From NCBI RefSeq assembly GCF_024055895.1, contig NZ_JAMXLE010000003.1:310001-374000 (forward strand): DNA of 64,000 nt. The letters are read 5' to 3'. The notes under the pieces are model-generated. The model saw nothing but the letters and a program-made list of their open reading frames with translations, did no database searches and was not told the origin of the DNA. The DNA comes from Rhizobium sp. L1K21. Lineage in GTDB: Bacteria; Pseudomonadota; Alphaproteobacteria; Rhizobiales; Rhizobiaceae. Below, in pieces: positions 9,085 to 15,691 of the stretch. The position numbers and the translations under genes are program-made. Each line of letters begins with the position of its first letter. Position 1 is the stretch's first letter.

Positions 9085-9363
9085 ATGTCTGCAGAGTTGA
9101 TGAAATATCGCGAGGATCTGGCAACGCCGGATTCCGTCATCATCCGGATCGTCACGGAAGATGGCCTCACCCGAGCCTTCGTGCGCTTCAAAAGCGAAGG
9201 TGAAGACAGCACACCCCATTATCCGACCGAAGAGATTCCCGTGCCCGAGGCCATCAGGCTTGCTTCAAATAGAAGGGAAGCCGGCCAGCCCATTCTTGTT
9301 CAGCTGGAAGAAGGCGCTGAATGGGATGACGATTGGGGTGATCTGCGCGACGACGCCGAATAG
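9085..9363 (+). CDS. small acidic protein of unknown function
   Basis: A 92-residue acidic protein starting MSAELMKYREDLATPDS and ending in a strongly acidic DDDWGDLRDDAE tail. The ATG at 9085 is preceded by GAGGCGAAG; the open frame extends further upstream but only across the divergent promoter region. No known domain is recognised. It is the first gene of a probable stress operon with the SDR at 9397 and another small acidic protein at 10207. Predicted soluble and cytoplasmic. Confidence 0.7.
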   Translation: MSAELMKYREDLATPDSVIIRIVTEDGLTRAFVRFKSEGEDSTPHYPTEEIPVPEAIRLASNRREAGQPILVQLEEGAEWDDDWGDLRDDAE

Positions 9364-9396
9364 GCAAAACGAATTTTCAAATTCAAGGAGAAGGTA

Positions 9397-10176
9397 ATGG
9401 CCGAAAAGCCTGTTGCACTTGTCACCGGTGCCGGATCCGGCATTGGCAAAGCCTCTGCTTTAGTCCTTGCTGGCGATGGCTATGTGGTCGGTGTTCTCGG
9501 CCACACGGAAGAAGAAAACCGGCAGACGGCCGAGGCAATTCGTGCAAGCGGTGGCCAGGCCGAAGAGCTGCTGGCTGACGTCACACACGAAGATGAGATG
9601 AAGCGCGCCGTCGCCAAGATGGTAGACACCTATGGGCGCTTGGATGTGGTGGTGGCAAATGCCGGCATCAATGGAAAGTGGGCACCGATTGACGAGCTGA
9701 CCCCAGCGGATTGGGACAAGACGATCGCGGTCAATCTCAAGGGAACATATCTCACCATCCACACGGTGACGCCCCACATGAAATCGGCAAAGAAGGGTTC
9801 GATCATCGTTATCGCATCCATCAACGGCACGCGCACCTTCACCTCGCCCGGGGCAACCGCCTATGTCGCAACGAAAGCTGCTGAGGTGGCCATGGTCAAA
9901 CAACTGGCGCTCGAACTTGGAAAACATGGGATACGGATCAACGCCGTCTGCCCAGGCAAGATCGAGACCAAAATCGACGATAATACCGAGGTTATAAACC
10001 CGCAGGAAACGGCAATACCGGTCGAGTGGCCGGAGGGAGAGATACCACTGACCGGCGACAAGCCAGGCAAAGCCGAGGACGTGGCAAATACCGTAGCATT
10101 TCTGGCTTCCTCCAAGGCCGCACACATTACCGGGTCGCCCATCTGGGTCGACGGCGGGCAAAGCCTGCTGCGGTGA
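9397..10176 (+). CDS. SDR family oxidoreductase
   Basis: Classical SDR, 259 residues: TGAGSGIG at 10-17, NAG at 88-90, catalytic Ser141, Y156-x3-K160. The C-terminal ITGSPIWVDGGQSLLR is the usual end of the family. The start is fixed by AAGGAGAAGGTA directly upstream, 33 bp after the preceding small gene, and the next small gene follows after 30 bp, so the three are probably one transcript from the EcfG-type promoter at 8977. Likely reduces a carbonyl or oxidises an alcohol with NAD(P); the substrate is not evident. Confidence 0.88.
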   Translation: MAEKPVALVTGAGSGIGKASALVLAGDGYVVGVLGHTEEENRQTAEAIRASGGQAEELLADVTHEDEMKRAVAKMVDTYGRLDVVVANAGINGKWAPIDELTPADWDKTIAVNLKGTYLTIHTVTPHMKSAKKGSIIVIASINGTRTFTSPGATAYVATKAAEVAMVKQLALELGKHGIRINAVCPGKIETKIDDNTEVINPQETAIPVEWPEGEIPLTGDKPGKAEDVANTVAFLASSKAAHITGSPIWVDGGQSLLR

Positions 10177-10206
10177 AATCTGCAGATCGTGAAAGGGAAT
10201 ACCATC

Positions 10207-10485
10207 ATGACACATTCCAAAATGACAACCGATCATGAAACCATAAAAGAATGGGTGGAGGCGCGTGAAGGCCGCCCCTCCATCGTACGCACGGAGGGAC
10301 CGGGTGGCATATTGCGCATCGATTTCGGCACGCCGGACGACGATCTGGAAGAGATCAACTGGACGGAATTCTTTGAGGTTTTTGAGGACAACAACTTGAA
10401 ATTCCTCTATCAGGAGCATCTGGAAGATGGACGCTTGAGCCGCTTCAACAAGTTCATTGATCGCGAACACGACCCGGCAGATTGA
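10207..10485 (+). CDS. small acidic conserved protein
   Basis: A 92-residue protein beginning MTHSKMTTDHETIKEWVEAR and rich in acidic and aromatic residues (LEEINWTEFFEVFEDNN). The ATG at 10207 with GAAAGGG 9 bases upstream is preferred over an in-frame GTG at 10189. I recall proteins of this kind as small uncharacterised proteins of rhizobia, often encoded near stress genes, but I assign no function. It is the third gene of the 9085-10485 transcript. Confidence 0.7.
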   Translation: MTHSKMTTDHETIKEWVEAREGRPSIVRTEGPGGILRIDFGTPDDDLEEINWTEFFEVFEDNNLKFLYQEHLEDGRLSRFNKFIDREHDPAD

Positions 10486-10521
10486 GTACCCCGCCGATGC
10501 ATATCGCTTCCCTTCCTGCCG

Positions 10522-10737
10522 TCAGGTCTCGTTGATGTCCGGCAGGAAGTGGATGACCTCTTTTTTGTCCTCGTCGTTCAGCACCTCGATATGCGCATCC
10601 CAGAAGCGTTTTGCTTCCGGGGAATCCTTTTCCCAATTGCGCGAGGTCACGACGTTGTCGTCGATCTTGGAAAGACGACCGCCGCCCAGGCGGACATATT
10701 CCTCGGCGAGCATCTGAAATCTTTCTTCGTTGGCCAT
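10522..10737 (-). CDS. small conserved hypothetical protein
   Basis: A 71-residue soluble protein (MANEERFQMLAEEYVRLGGG ...) with a probable N-terminal helix and a DAHIEVLNDEDKKEVIHFL helical segment. The ATG is preceded by AGGAGTTCATC on the minus strand. It converges with the operon ending at 10485 and lies 117 bp downstream of the start-proximal side of the next gene to its right (stop at 10855). No GGAAC promoter element was found upstream. Function unknown. Confidence 0.6.
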   Translation of the reverse strand: MANEERFQMLAEEYVRLGGGRLSKIDDNVVTSRNWEKDSPEAKRFWDAHIEVLNDEDKKEVIHFLPDINET

Positions 10738-10854
10738 GATGAACTCCTGTTTGTCTGCTCTGAACGCAGGTCGGCTACTGTCAACCCGAGACGGTCGATC
10801 AGAAAGGTTTCCATACCGATCTGCATCAGCACTCTCTCGGATTTGGCAATCCTG

Positions 10855-11790
10855 TCAAAGAAGCTCCAGCACGATTTTCCCGCGGCTGTGTTCGTGCTCC
10901 AGCACGCGTTGAGCCTCTGCAGCTTCCGACAGCGGAAAGATGCGATTGAGGACGATCTTGACCTTCTCGTCTTCCACCAGTTTGACGATGTCCGCGAGCT
11001 GCCTGCCGTTCGGTTCGGCCTTGAACCAGGCGACGCGAACGCCGTTCAGATTTGCAAGGGCTTCGCTCGGCTCCTGGACCGTCGAAACCAGAATGCCGCC
11101 GCTCTTCACAACGGCGAAGGACTGCTCTTGTGTCTCGCCTCCGATGAGATCGAGAACCATGTCCACCGGCTCGAGCGCCTCTTCGATACTCTCTTCATGG
11201 TAATTGATCGCCTGATCTGCGCCGAGCATTTCTGCCAGCTCGATGTCCGAGCCGGATACGGTCGTGGCAACCCACGCACCCTTGGCCTTGGCCAGCTGGA
11301 TGGCGATATGCCCCACACCACCCGAACCGCCCTGGATCAGCACACGCTGACCTGCCTGCAAGTTGCCGTGATCAAATAATCCCTGCCATGCCGTAATGCC
11401 GGCCAGGGGAAGTGCGGCCGCCTCATTGGTCGTTGCAAAGCGGGGCATATGGGCGAACTCGTTTGCCTCGACGAGCGCGTATTCCTCGTAGGCACCGCGT
11501 CCTTCACCGATAAAGGCGATAATCCTTTCCCCTTCAGAACAATTTTCCACATCGGACCCAACAGCGGCAACCCTGCCACACACGTCGCGGCCCAGCGTGA
11601 TCGGAAGATCGGCTTCGTCCACACTCGGATAACCGCCCTTGCGCATTTTCCAATCGACAGGATTGACCCCGGCGGCAAGAACCTTGACCAGAATCTGATT
11701 GCGGCCGGGTTCAGGCACACTAACATCTTCATAGTTGAGAGCGCCCTCGTCGCCGAAATGATGAATACGGACAGCCTTCATGCTAGCCAT
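10855..11790 (-). CDS. NADP-dependent zinc-free quinone/enone oxidoreductase (MDR)
   Basis: Medium-chain dehydrogenase/reductase of the quinone oxidoreductase type, 311 residues. It has the opening MKAVRIHHFGDEGAL, the AAGVNPVDWKMRKG segment, the coenzyme loop GGSGGVG at 154-160, and no zinc-ligand cysteines, so it should reduce quinones or alpha,beta-unsaturated carbonyls with NADPH. A start at the second Met (11781) is equally possible. The PEBP gene lies 65 bp upstream on the same strand, so both may share a transcript. Probable role in detoxifying reactive carbonyls. Confidence 0.87.
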   Translation of the reverse strand: MASMKAVRIHHFGDEGALNYEDVSVPEPGRNQILVKVLAAGVNPVDWKMRKGGYPSVDEADLPITLGRDVCGRVAAVGSDVENCSEGERIIAFIGEGRGAYEEYALVEANEFAHMPRFATTNEAAALPLAGITAWQGLFDHGNLQAGQRVLIQGGSGGVGHIAIQLAKAKGAWVATTVSGSDIELAEMLGADQAINYHEESIEEALEPVDMVLDLIGGETQEQSFAVVKSGGILVSTVQEPSEALANLNGVRVAWFKAEPNGRQLADIVKLVEDEKVKIVLNRIFPLSEAAEAQRVLEHEHSRGKIVLELL

Positions 11791-11855
11791 GTCTTATCTC
11801 CATTGGTTGTTTTTATCTGGGCAACTTGCCCTTGCGCTGGCAAAGACAACCTCGG

Positions 11856-12326
11856 TCACGTCACCTCAAAGGTTCCCGTCAGTGTGGCCTCAGCCAAAGC
11901 GTGCTTTTGCGCCTCATCCGTAAGCGTCTTGACGCCGGCTGCACCGGGAAGAGGAATGCTCGGCACATCAAGCGCCTGCAGACGGAAACGGTAACGGTGT
12001 TGGCCATGCCCTTTTGGCGGCTCCGGTCCGTCGTAGCGCGTGTTGCCGAAATCGTTTTCGGAGAAGCGCAATCCGGATTCCGGCTGCGTGTCGGCGCTCT
12101 CGGCGAGTTTTCGACAATCGCCCGACAGGTTAAACACACCGCAATGATGAAATGTGCCGCTTGGCGCATCGGGATCTTCCACAGTCAAGACGAAACTGCG
12201 GGTCCTGTCAGGCGCTCCGGCCCATTTCAGCGGAGGCATGAGGTTTTCTCCCAAGCGGCTGTATTTTTCCGGAATTGGCTCACCGTCTGCAAAGGCCGGG
12301 CTCATCAACGTCATGGACATTTCCAT
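11856..12326 (-). CDS. YbhB/YbcL-type PEBP (Raf kinase inhibitor-like) protein
   Basis: Phosphatidylethanolamine-binding-protein fold, 156 residues, bacterial YbhB/YbcL group. The conserved anion-site motifs DPDAP (51-55), GTFHHCGVFN and GPEPPKGHGQHRYRF are all present. No signal peptide, so cytoplasmic. The start is preceded by CAGGAGATGG. A GGAAC-N16-AGTT promoter lies 31 bp upstream (12358-12382). A second PEBP gene is at 14556, also behind an EcfG-type promoter. The biochemical role of bacterial PEBPs is unsettled. Confidence 0.88.
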   Translation of the reverse strand: MEMSMTLMSPAFADGEPIPEKYSRLGENLMPPLKWAGAPDRTRSFVLTVEDPDAPSGTFHHCGVFNLSGDCRKLAESADTQPESGLRFSENDFGNTRYDGPEPPKGHGQHRYRFRLQALDVPSIPLPGAAGVKTLTDEAQKHALAEATLTGTFEVT

Positions 12327-12357
12327 CTCCTGTGCCGTTCCAAGGACTAGGAGACCT

Positions 12358-12382
12358 AACTGAATTGGTCGGGGATGGTTCC
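12358..12382 (-). promoter_or_regulatory. EcfG-type promoter for PEBP gene
   Basis: Minus strand GGAAC (12382-12378), 16-base spacer, AGTT (12361-12358), 31 bp before the start at 12326. Confidence 0.62.
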
Positions 12383-12450
12383 CGCGCGCGCAACCTGACG
12401 CGCACTTTCTTGATCATAGACCATTATTGCTGCCGAATTTGCCGGTTTCA

Positions 12451-12475
12451 GGAACATTCACCAGAAGATGGGGTT
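12451..12475 (+). promoter_or_regulatory. EcfG-type promoter for DUF1328 gene
   Basis: GGAAC (12451-12455), 16-base spacer, GGTT (12472-12475). The predicted transcription start falls at the first of two 25-bp direct repeats, giving a leader of about 100 bases before the ATG at 12579. Confidence 0.68.
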
Positions 12476-12482
12476 GGGCCGA

Positions 12483-12532
12483 CGTGCAGCGACCTGCACC
12501 CATGACCCGTGCAGCGACCTGCACGCATGGCC
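12483..12532 (+). repeat. two 25-bp direct repeats, each a short hairpin
   Basis: Two adjacent 25-bp units at 12483-12507 and 12508-12532 differ at only two positions. Each contains the inverted repeat GTGCAG-CGAC-CTGCAC, able to form a 6-bp stem with a 4-base loop in RNA or to bind a dimeric protein as DNA. They lie between the EcfG-type promoter and the DUF1328 gene. Confidence 0.8.
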
Positions 12533-12578
12533 CACGTGCCGGCCCTCGGCTCAGAATGAAAAACGGAGGACACAGCCA

Positions 12579-12749
12579 ATGCTGAAATGGGCGATTATAT
12601 TCTTGATCATCTCGCTGATCGCGGGTTTCTTTGGATTCTCAGGCGTCTCGGCAGCCACAGCGACCATTGCAAAAGTGCTATTTGCCATCGCGGTCGTTAT
12701 TTTCCTTGTATTCCTCGCACTCGCAATCTTTGGTGCCGGCGTTGCCTAA
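12579..12749 (+). CDS. DUF1328 small membrane protein (YtjA-like)
   Basis: A 56-residue, almost entirely hydrophobic protein with two membrane spans (about 2-24 and 28-53), starting [20 protein letters not shown]. This is the DUF1328/YtjA family, found in many proteobacteria and often stress-induced. The start is set by CGGAGGA 9 bases upstream. It has its own EcfG-type promoter and a leader holding two hairpin repeats. It converges with the topoisomerase gene, 30 bp away. Confidence 0.88.
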   Translation: MLKWAIIFLIISLIAGFFGFSGVSAATATIAKVLFAIAVVIFLVFLALAIFGAGVA

Positions 12750-12779
12750 TAGTGCCGGCAAACGGACGTCATCGCTACC

Positions 12780-13850
12780 TTACACGGCATCGTCTCCGCG
12801 AAGATAAACGAGTAGCCTTTGTTCCATTCTGCTCATCCCGGTGACGGGTTTGGGCGGATGGTTCAAAATATCTTCCAGTTGCTTGGCGGCTTTGTCATCC
12901 ACCGCCGTTGCGATCACCGAGGGATGAACATAGCTCGAACGGCAGATCGAAGCGGTGTTGCACAATTCTTCTGCCGCCGCCTCGCACAGACTTTTGATGG
13001 ATGGGGACTCGCCGCGCCGTATCGCAGTCGCGGCTTGCTGAAAGGCGGCGAGCGTTCCACCCCAGGTGCGGAAGACCTTGGCGGAAACGCTTCCGGTGCC
13101 CTCGCAAATATCATCGAGATATTGGTTCAAGAGACCGGAGTCCACCTTGTGCAGGTTGCCGTCATTATCACGCCAACTGAAAAGCTCGCGCCCCGGCAGG
13201 TCTGCAATCCTTTCAAGTGTCTTTTGCAGCTTTGGCGCATGCAGGCTGCGTTGGAGGATACGGTTCCCTTTGCCCCGAAATCGTATCTTCAGCGAATTTC
13301 CGAAAGAGACATGGCGCTTCATCAGCGTCGTTGCACCATAGGTTCCGTTGTCGTCCAGATACTCCCAGCTCCCGGCCCTCAAATGCGCGGCATCCAGAAG
13401 AAGGACAAGTGTGCCCAACACGGCGTTTCGGATCTCGGAAATATCTTCGGCGTCCCGTCTCGCCACCCTGCGTATCCGCGGCAACATCTCGGCAAATGCA
13501 ATCAGGCGGTCAAACTTCTGTTCCGAACGAAGTTTCTGCCATTCCGGGTGATATCGATATTGCTTTCGGCCGCGCGCGTCGAAACCTGTGGCCTGAAGGT
13601 GGCCCTGCGGATTCATGCAAATCCAGACGCGTTCATGGGCGGGCGGGATTCCCAGCGCCTTGATCCTGGCCTTGACCTCTTCATCACGCACAAGCGATCC
13701 ATCGGGGTAGCGATAGGAAAATCCGCGGCCTCTTCGTTCTCTCAAGATGCCCGGCTCATGATCGGAGACATAGACCAGACCTGAGCGTCTGATTTCCTTT
13801 TCGATGTCCGCGTTGTTGTTTTCATCGCCCGCCCGGCGTGTGGGACCCAT
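12780..13850 (-). CDS. DNA topoisomerase IB
   Basis: Type IB (poxvirus-like) topoisomerase, 356 residues from the ATG at 13850. It nicks one DNA strand through a 3-prime phosphotyrosine and relaxes supercoils of both signs. Visible features: GRGFSYRYPDG near the N-terminus, DNGTYGATTLMKRHV, the lysine loop RFRGKGNR, KVFRTWGGT with the active-site Arg, and Tyr307 in SSYVHPS as nucleophile. The start is one base after the stop of the preceding gene (TGACATG), so translation is coupled; the frame is open upstream but overlaps that gene. Third gene of a stress operon from 14404. Confidence 0.88.
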   Translation of the reverse strand: MGPTRRAGDENNNADIEKEIRRSGLVYVSDHEPGILRERRGRGFSYRYPDGSLVRDEEVKARIKALGIPPAHERVWICMNPQGHLQATGFDARGRKQYRYHPEWQKLRSEQKFDRLIAFAEMLPRIRRVARRDAEDISEIRNAVLGTLVLLLDAAHLRAGSWEYLDDNGTYGATTLMKRHVSFGNSLKIRFRGKGNRILQRSLHAPKLQKTLERIADLPGRELFSWRDNDGNLHKVDSGLLNQYLDDICEGTGSVSAKVFRTWGGTLAAFQQAATAIRRGESPSIKSLCEAAAEELCNTASICRSSYVHPSVIATAVDDKAAKQLEDILNHPPKPVTGMSRMEQRLLVYLRGDDAV

Positions 13851-13851
13851 G

Positions 13852-14169
13852 TCAACGGCGGTCTGGCAGGATAACGTCTTTATAGACGGCACCGCGCAGC
13901 ACCTCGCGGGGGCCATCTTGAGGAAACTCTCCACTCTCATCTACAATGACCGTGAAGAGCTTTTCGTTGCGGAAGGCAGAGGCACCTGTGGTGGAAACAC
14001 CCTCACCCGGGAGTGCATCACTGCCCAGAAAATCGTGTTCCGCTTCAACAGCGACCTGTCTTGCGTCACCGGTGCTTTTAGCACGCACGGTGATTTCGCC
14101 CTGCTTGGCTGAAAGCTCCCAGTTCGGATCATCATAAGGCGCGGTCGGTACCAGGCGGTAAATCTGCAT
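13852..14169 (-). CDS. conserved hypothetical protein, topoisomerase partner
   Basis: A 105-residue soluble protein starting MQIYRLVPTAPYDDPNWELS, followed by QGEITVRAKSTGDARQVAVEAEHDFL and a C-terminal VLRGAVYKDVILPDRR. No domain recognised; the alternation suggests a small beta-rich fold. It is flanked by TGACATG junctions on both sides: its ATG follows the stop of the 77-residue gene by one base, and the topoisomerase ATG follows its own stop by one base. The position between a small disordered protein and topoisomerase IB suggests a DNA-related stress role, but that is only context. Confidence 0.65.
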   Translation of the reverse strand: MQIYRLVPTAPYDDPNWELSAKQGEITVRAKSTGDARQVAVEAEHDFLGSDALPGEGVSTTGASAFRNEKLFTVIVDESGEFPQDGPREVLRGAVYKDVILPDRR

Positions 14170-14170
14170 G

Positions 14171-14404
14171 TCAGTCGCGCTCCTTGCGGGATTTGGACGT
14201 GTCTTGGTCATCCTTCGTTTTCATCGCGTCGGAGACATTCTCTTTCCGCGGGTCCTGCAGGTTTTCGCCGACAGCGTCGCGGTCGATATCCGGATCATCT
14301 TTCGCCGGCATGTAGCCGCGCGGACGGTTTTCCTCAGGACCTTCCCAGCGTGGTGATTGTTCAGTCGTTCCGGCTTTTCCCGGTTTGGGGCTCTTGATGG
14401 CCAT
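14171..14404 (-). CDS. small charged, probably disordered protein
   Basis: A 77-residue protein MAIKSPKPGKAGTTEQSPRW... composed almost entirely of Lys, Asp, Glu, Pro, Arg and Ser, ending KTKDDQDTSKSRKERD. It has no predicted hydrophobic core and is probably intrinsically disordered. The ATG at 14404 is preceded by CAGGAGGAAACC, so the start is firm. It is the first gene of the three-gene topoisomerase IB operon and lies 30 bp behind a GGAAC-N16-GGTT promoter. Similar tiny hydrophilic proteins occur at 20758, 20962, 24072 and 26309. Confidence 0.68.
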   Translation of the reverse strand: MAIKSPKPGKAGTTEQSPRWEGPEENRPRGYMPAKDDPDIDRDAVGENLQDPRKENVSDAMKTKDDQDTSKSRKERD

Positions 14405-14434
14405 GGTTTCCTCCTGTTTTTCCAACAGGATTTG

Positions 14435-14459
14435 AACCCCCAGCCCTTTCAAATGTTCC
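14435..14459 (-). promoter_or_regulatory. EcfG-type promoter for topoisomerase IB operon
   Basis: Minus strand GGAAC (14459-14455), 16-base spacer, GGTT (14438-14435), 30 bp before the ATG at 14404. It forms a divergent pair with 14480-14504; the -35 boxes are 20 bp apart. Confidence 0.7.
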
Positions 14460-14479
14460 AGACGGCCGAACGCATGTCT

Positions 14480-14504
14480 GGAACATCTACAGGCCCAGTC
14501 GGTT
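14480..14504 (+). promoter_or_regulatory. EcfG-type promoter for second PEBP gene
   Basis: GGAAC (14480-14484), 16-base spacer, GGTT (14501-14504), 51 bp before the ATG at 14556. Confidence 0.7.
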
Positions 14505-14555
14505 CGGCTCTGACACATCACACATTTTGAAACGCTGCCTGAAAGGGAGGCTGTC

Positions 14556-15011
14556 ATGAAGATTAACAGCGCTGCATTCCGCGACGGTCATCAGATCCCG
14601 GACAAATTTACCAGGTTCGGAGAGAACGCGGTGCCACCGCTTCAGTGGGACGATGTGCCAGAGGGAACCCAGAGCTTTGCTCTTCAGGTGGAAGATCCCG
14701 ATGCCAGCAAATCCCCGTTCGTTCATTGTGTCATTTACAACATCCCGGCCGACCGCCTTGCCATCGACGAGCCGGCCTTGTCCTCAAGCAAAGGTGTGGT
14801 CTTCGCCACCAACGATTTCGGAAACCGGGGCTATGATGGTCCAGAGCCGCCGAAGGAACACGGCCCCCATCGCTACGTCTTTCGCCTGGCCGCCCTTGAT
14901 GTTCCCGAGCTCGACGTTCGCGACTGGACGAAGGCATCCGATGTCTGGCGTCAGGCCTGCATTCACAGCCTCGCGATCAGCGAGCTGACGGGGCGTTACG
15001 AGAAAACCTAG
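14556..15011 (+). CDS. YbhB/YbcL-type PEBP protein (second copy)
   Basis: A 151-residue bacterial PEBP, related to the protein at 11856-12326. Motifs DPDA (47-50), SPFVHCVIYNIP and GPEPPKEHGPHRYVF outline the anion-binding pocket. Cytoplasmic, no signal peptide. The start is preceded by GAAAGGGAGGCTGTC. It is divergent from the topoisomerase IB operon, with back-to-back EcfG-type promoters between them. The two copies differ enough that recent duplication is unlikely. Confidence 0.88.
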   Translation: MKINSAAFRDGHQIPDKFTRFGENAVPPLQWDDVPEGTQSFALQVEDPDASKSPFVHCVIYNIPADRLAIDEPALSSSKGVVFATNDFGNRGYDGPEPPKEHGPHRYVFRLAALDVPELDVRDWTKASDVWRQACIHSLAISELTGRYEKT

Positions 15012-15179
15012 ACAATTGCATGCGCTAATATCGCAACGCCGGCATCGATCCTGTCTGAACGCGATGTGGAGCCCTCTACGTCGATGACATCTGTATCACC
15101 CTCGGCCTACGTGTCGGCGTAGCACACCGGGCAAGTATGGAGACAAAGAAGCCCGCCATCGAAAGAGAAGAAACCTTCT

Positions 15180-15204
15180 GGAACAAATTGATAGAGCAGG
15201 TGTT
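15180..15204 (+). promoter_or_regulatory. EcfG-type promoter for DUF2231 / PQQ dehydrogenase pair
   Basis: GGAAC (15180-15184), 16-base spacer, TGTT (15201-15204), 37 bp before the ATG at 15242. The rest of the 15012-15179 gap shows only a short inverted repeat (CTACG...CGTAG near 15107-15122). Confidence 0.6.
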
Positions 15205-15241
15205 CAGCCTCCATCTCTCGATAAGAATGGAGGCGTAAGTT

Positions 15242-15691
15242 ATGGCTTTACATGACGATTATCGCGCTAACTCGGTAAGATATTACCCGCTTCGCAATTT
15301 GTTTGTTCCTTTTCCTTTTGTGGGTTTTATCCTGACACTCTTTTGCGACACGCTTTATTGGCAAACAGCAAACCTGATGTGGAAGCATTTTTCCTCCTGG
15401 CTTTTATTTGCCGGGCTTGTTTTCGGCGCATTTGGCCTGCTGGCCGGCATTGTAGATTTGCTGCGCCCGAAAGAGCATGGCGTCCAGCCAACGCTGTTTG
15501 AAATACTCGGCTATCTGGCGGTGCTGGTCCTGGCGCTGTTCAATAGCCTCGTGCATGCCGCAGACGGTTGGACCGGCGTTGTTCCCGACGGCATCATCTT
15601 ATCTTTCCTCACAGTGGCCTTTGTCGTCGCCACCGTCTGTTTCTCGGCGGCCTATACGCGTCCACACGGTTGGAGGACATATCATGACTAA
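15242..15691 (+). CDS. DUF2231 membrane protein
   Basis: A 149-residue integral membrane protein with four predicted spans (about 21-38, 49-68, 81-99 and 113-137), starting MALHDDYRANSVRYYPLRNL. The layout matches the DUF2231 family, which is often encoded beside periplasmic or membrane redox proteins. The last 8 bases overlap the start of the PQQ-type lipoprotein dehydrogenase, so the two are co-translated; the membrane protein could be a haem or electron-transfer partner for that enzyme, though no haem ligand pattern is obvious. Behind an EcfG-type promoter. Confidence 0.8.
   Translation: MALHDDYRANSVRYYPLRNLFVPFPFVGFILTLFCDTLYWQTANLMWKHFSSWLLFAGLVFGAFGLLAGIVDLLRPKEHGVQPTLFEILGYLAVLVLALFNSLVHAADGWTGVVPDGIILSFLTVAFVVATVCFSAAYTRPHGWRTYHD

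Noticed and set aside
10738-10854. GGAAAC...GGGTT resembling an EcfG promoter upstream of the 10522 gene
   Set aside because: The -35 box is not GGAAC and the spacer is about 20 bases, outside the 16-17 seen for all other elements.
15107-15122. Short inverted repeat CTACG-N6-CGTAG as an operator or terminator
   Set aside because: Five-base arms are expected by chance and it lies upstream of the recognised promoter.
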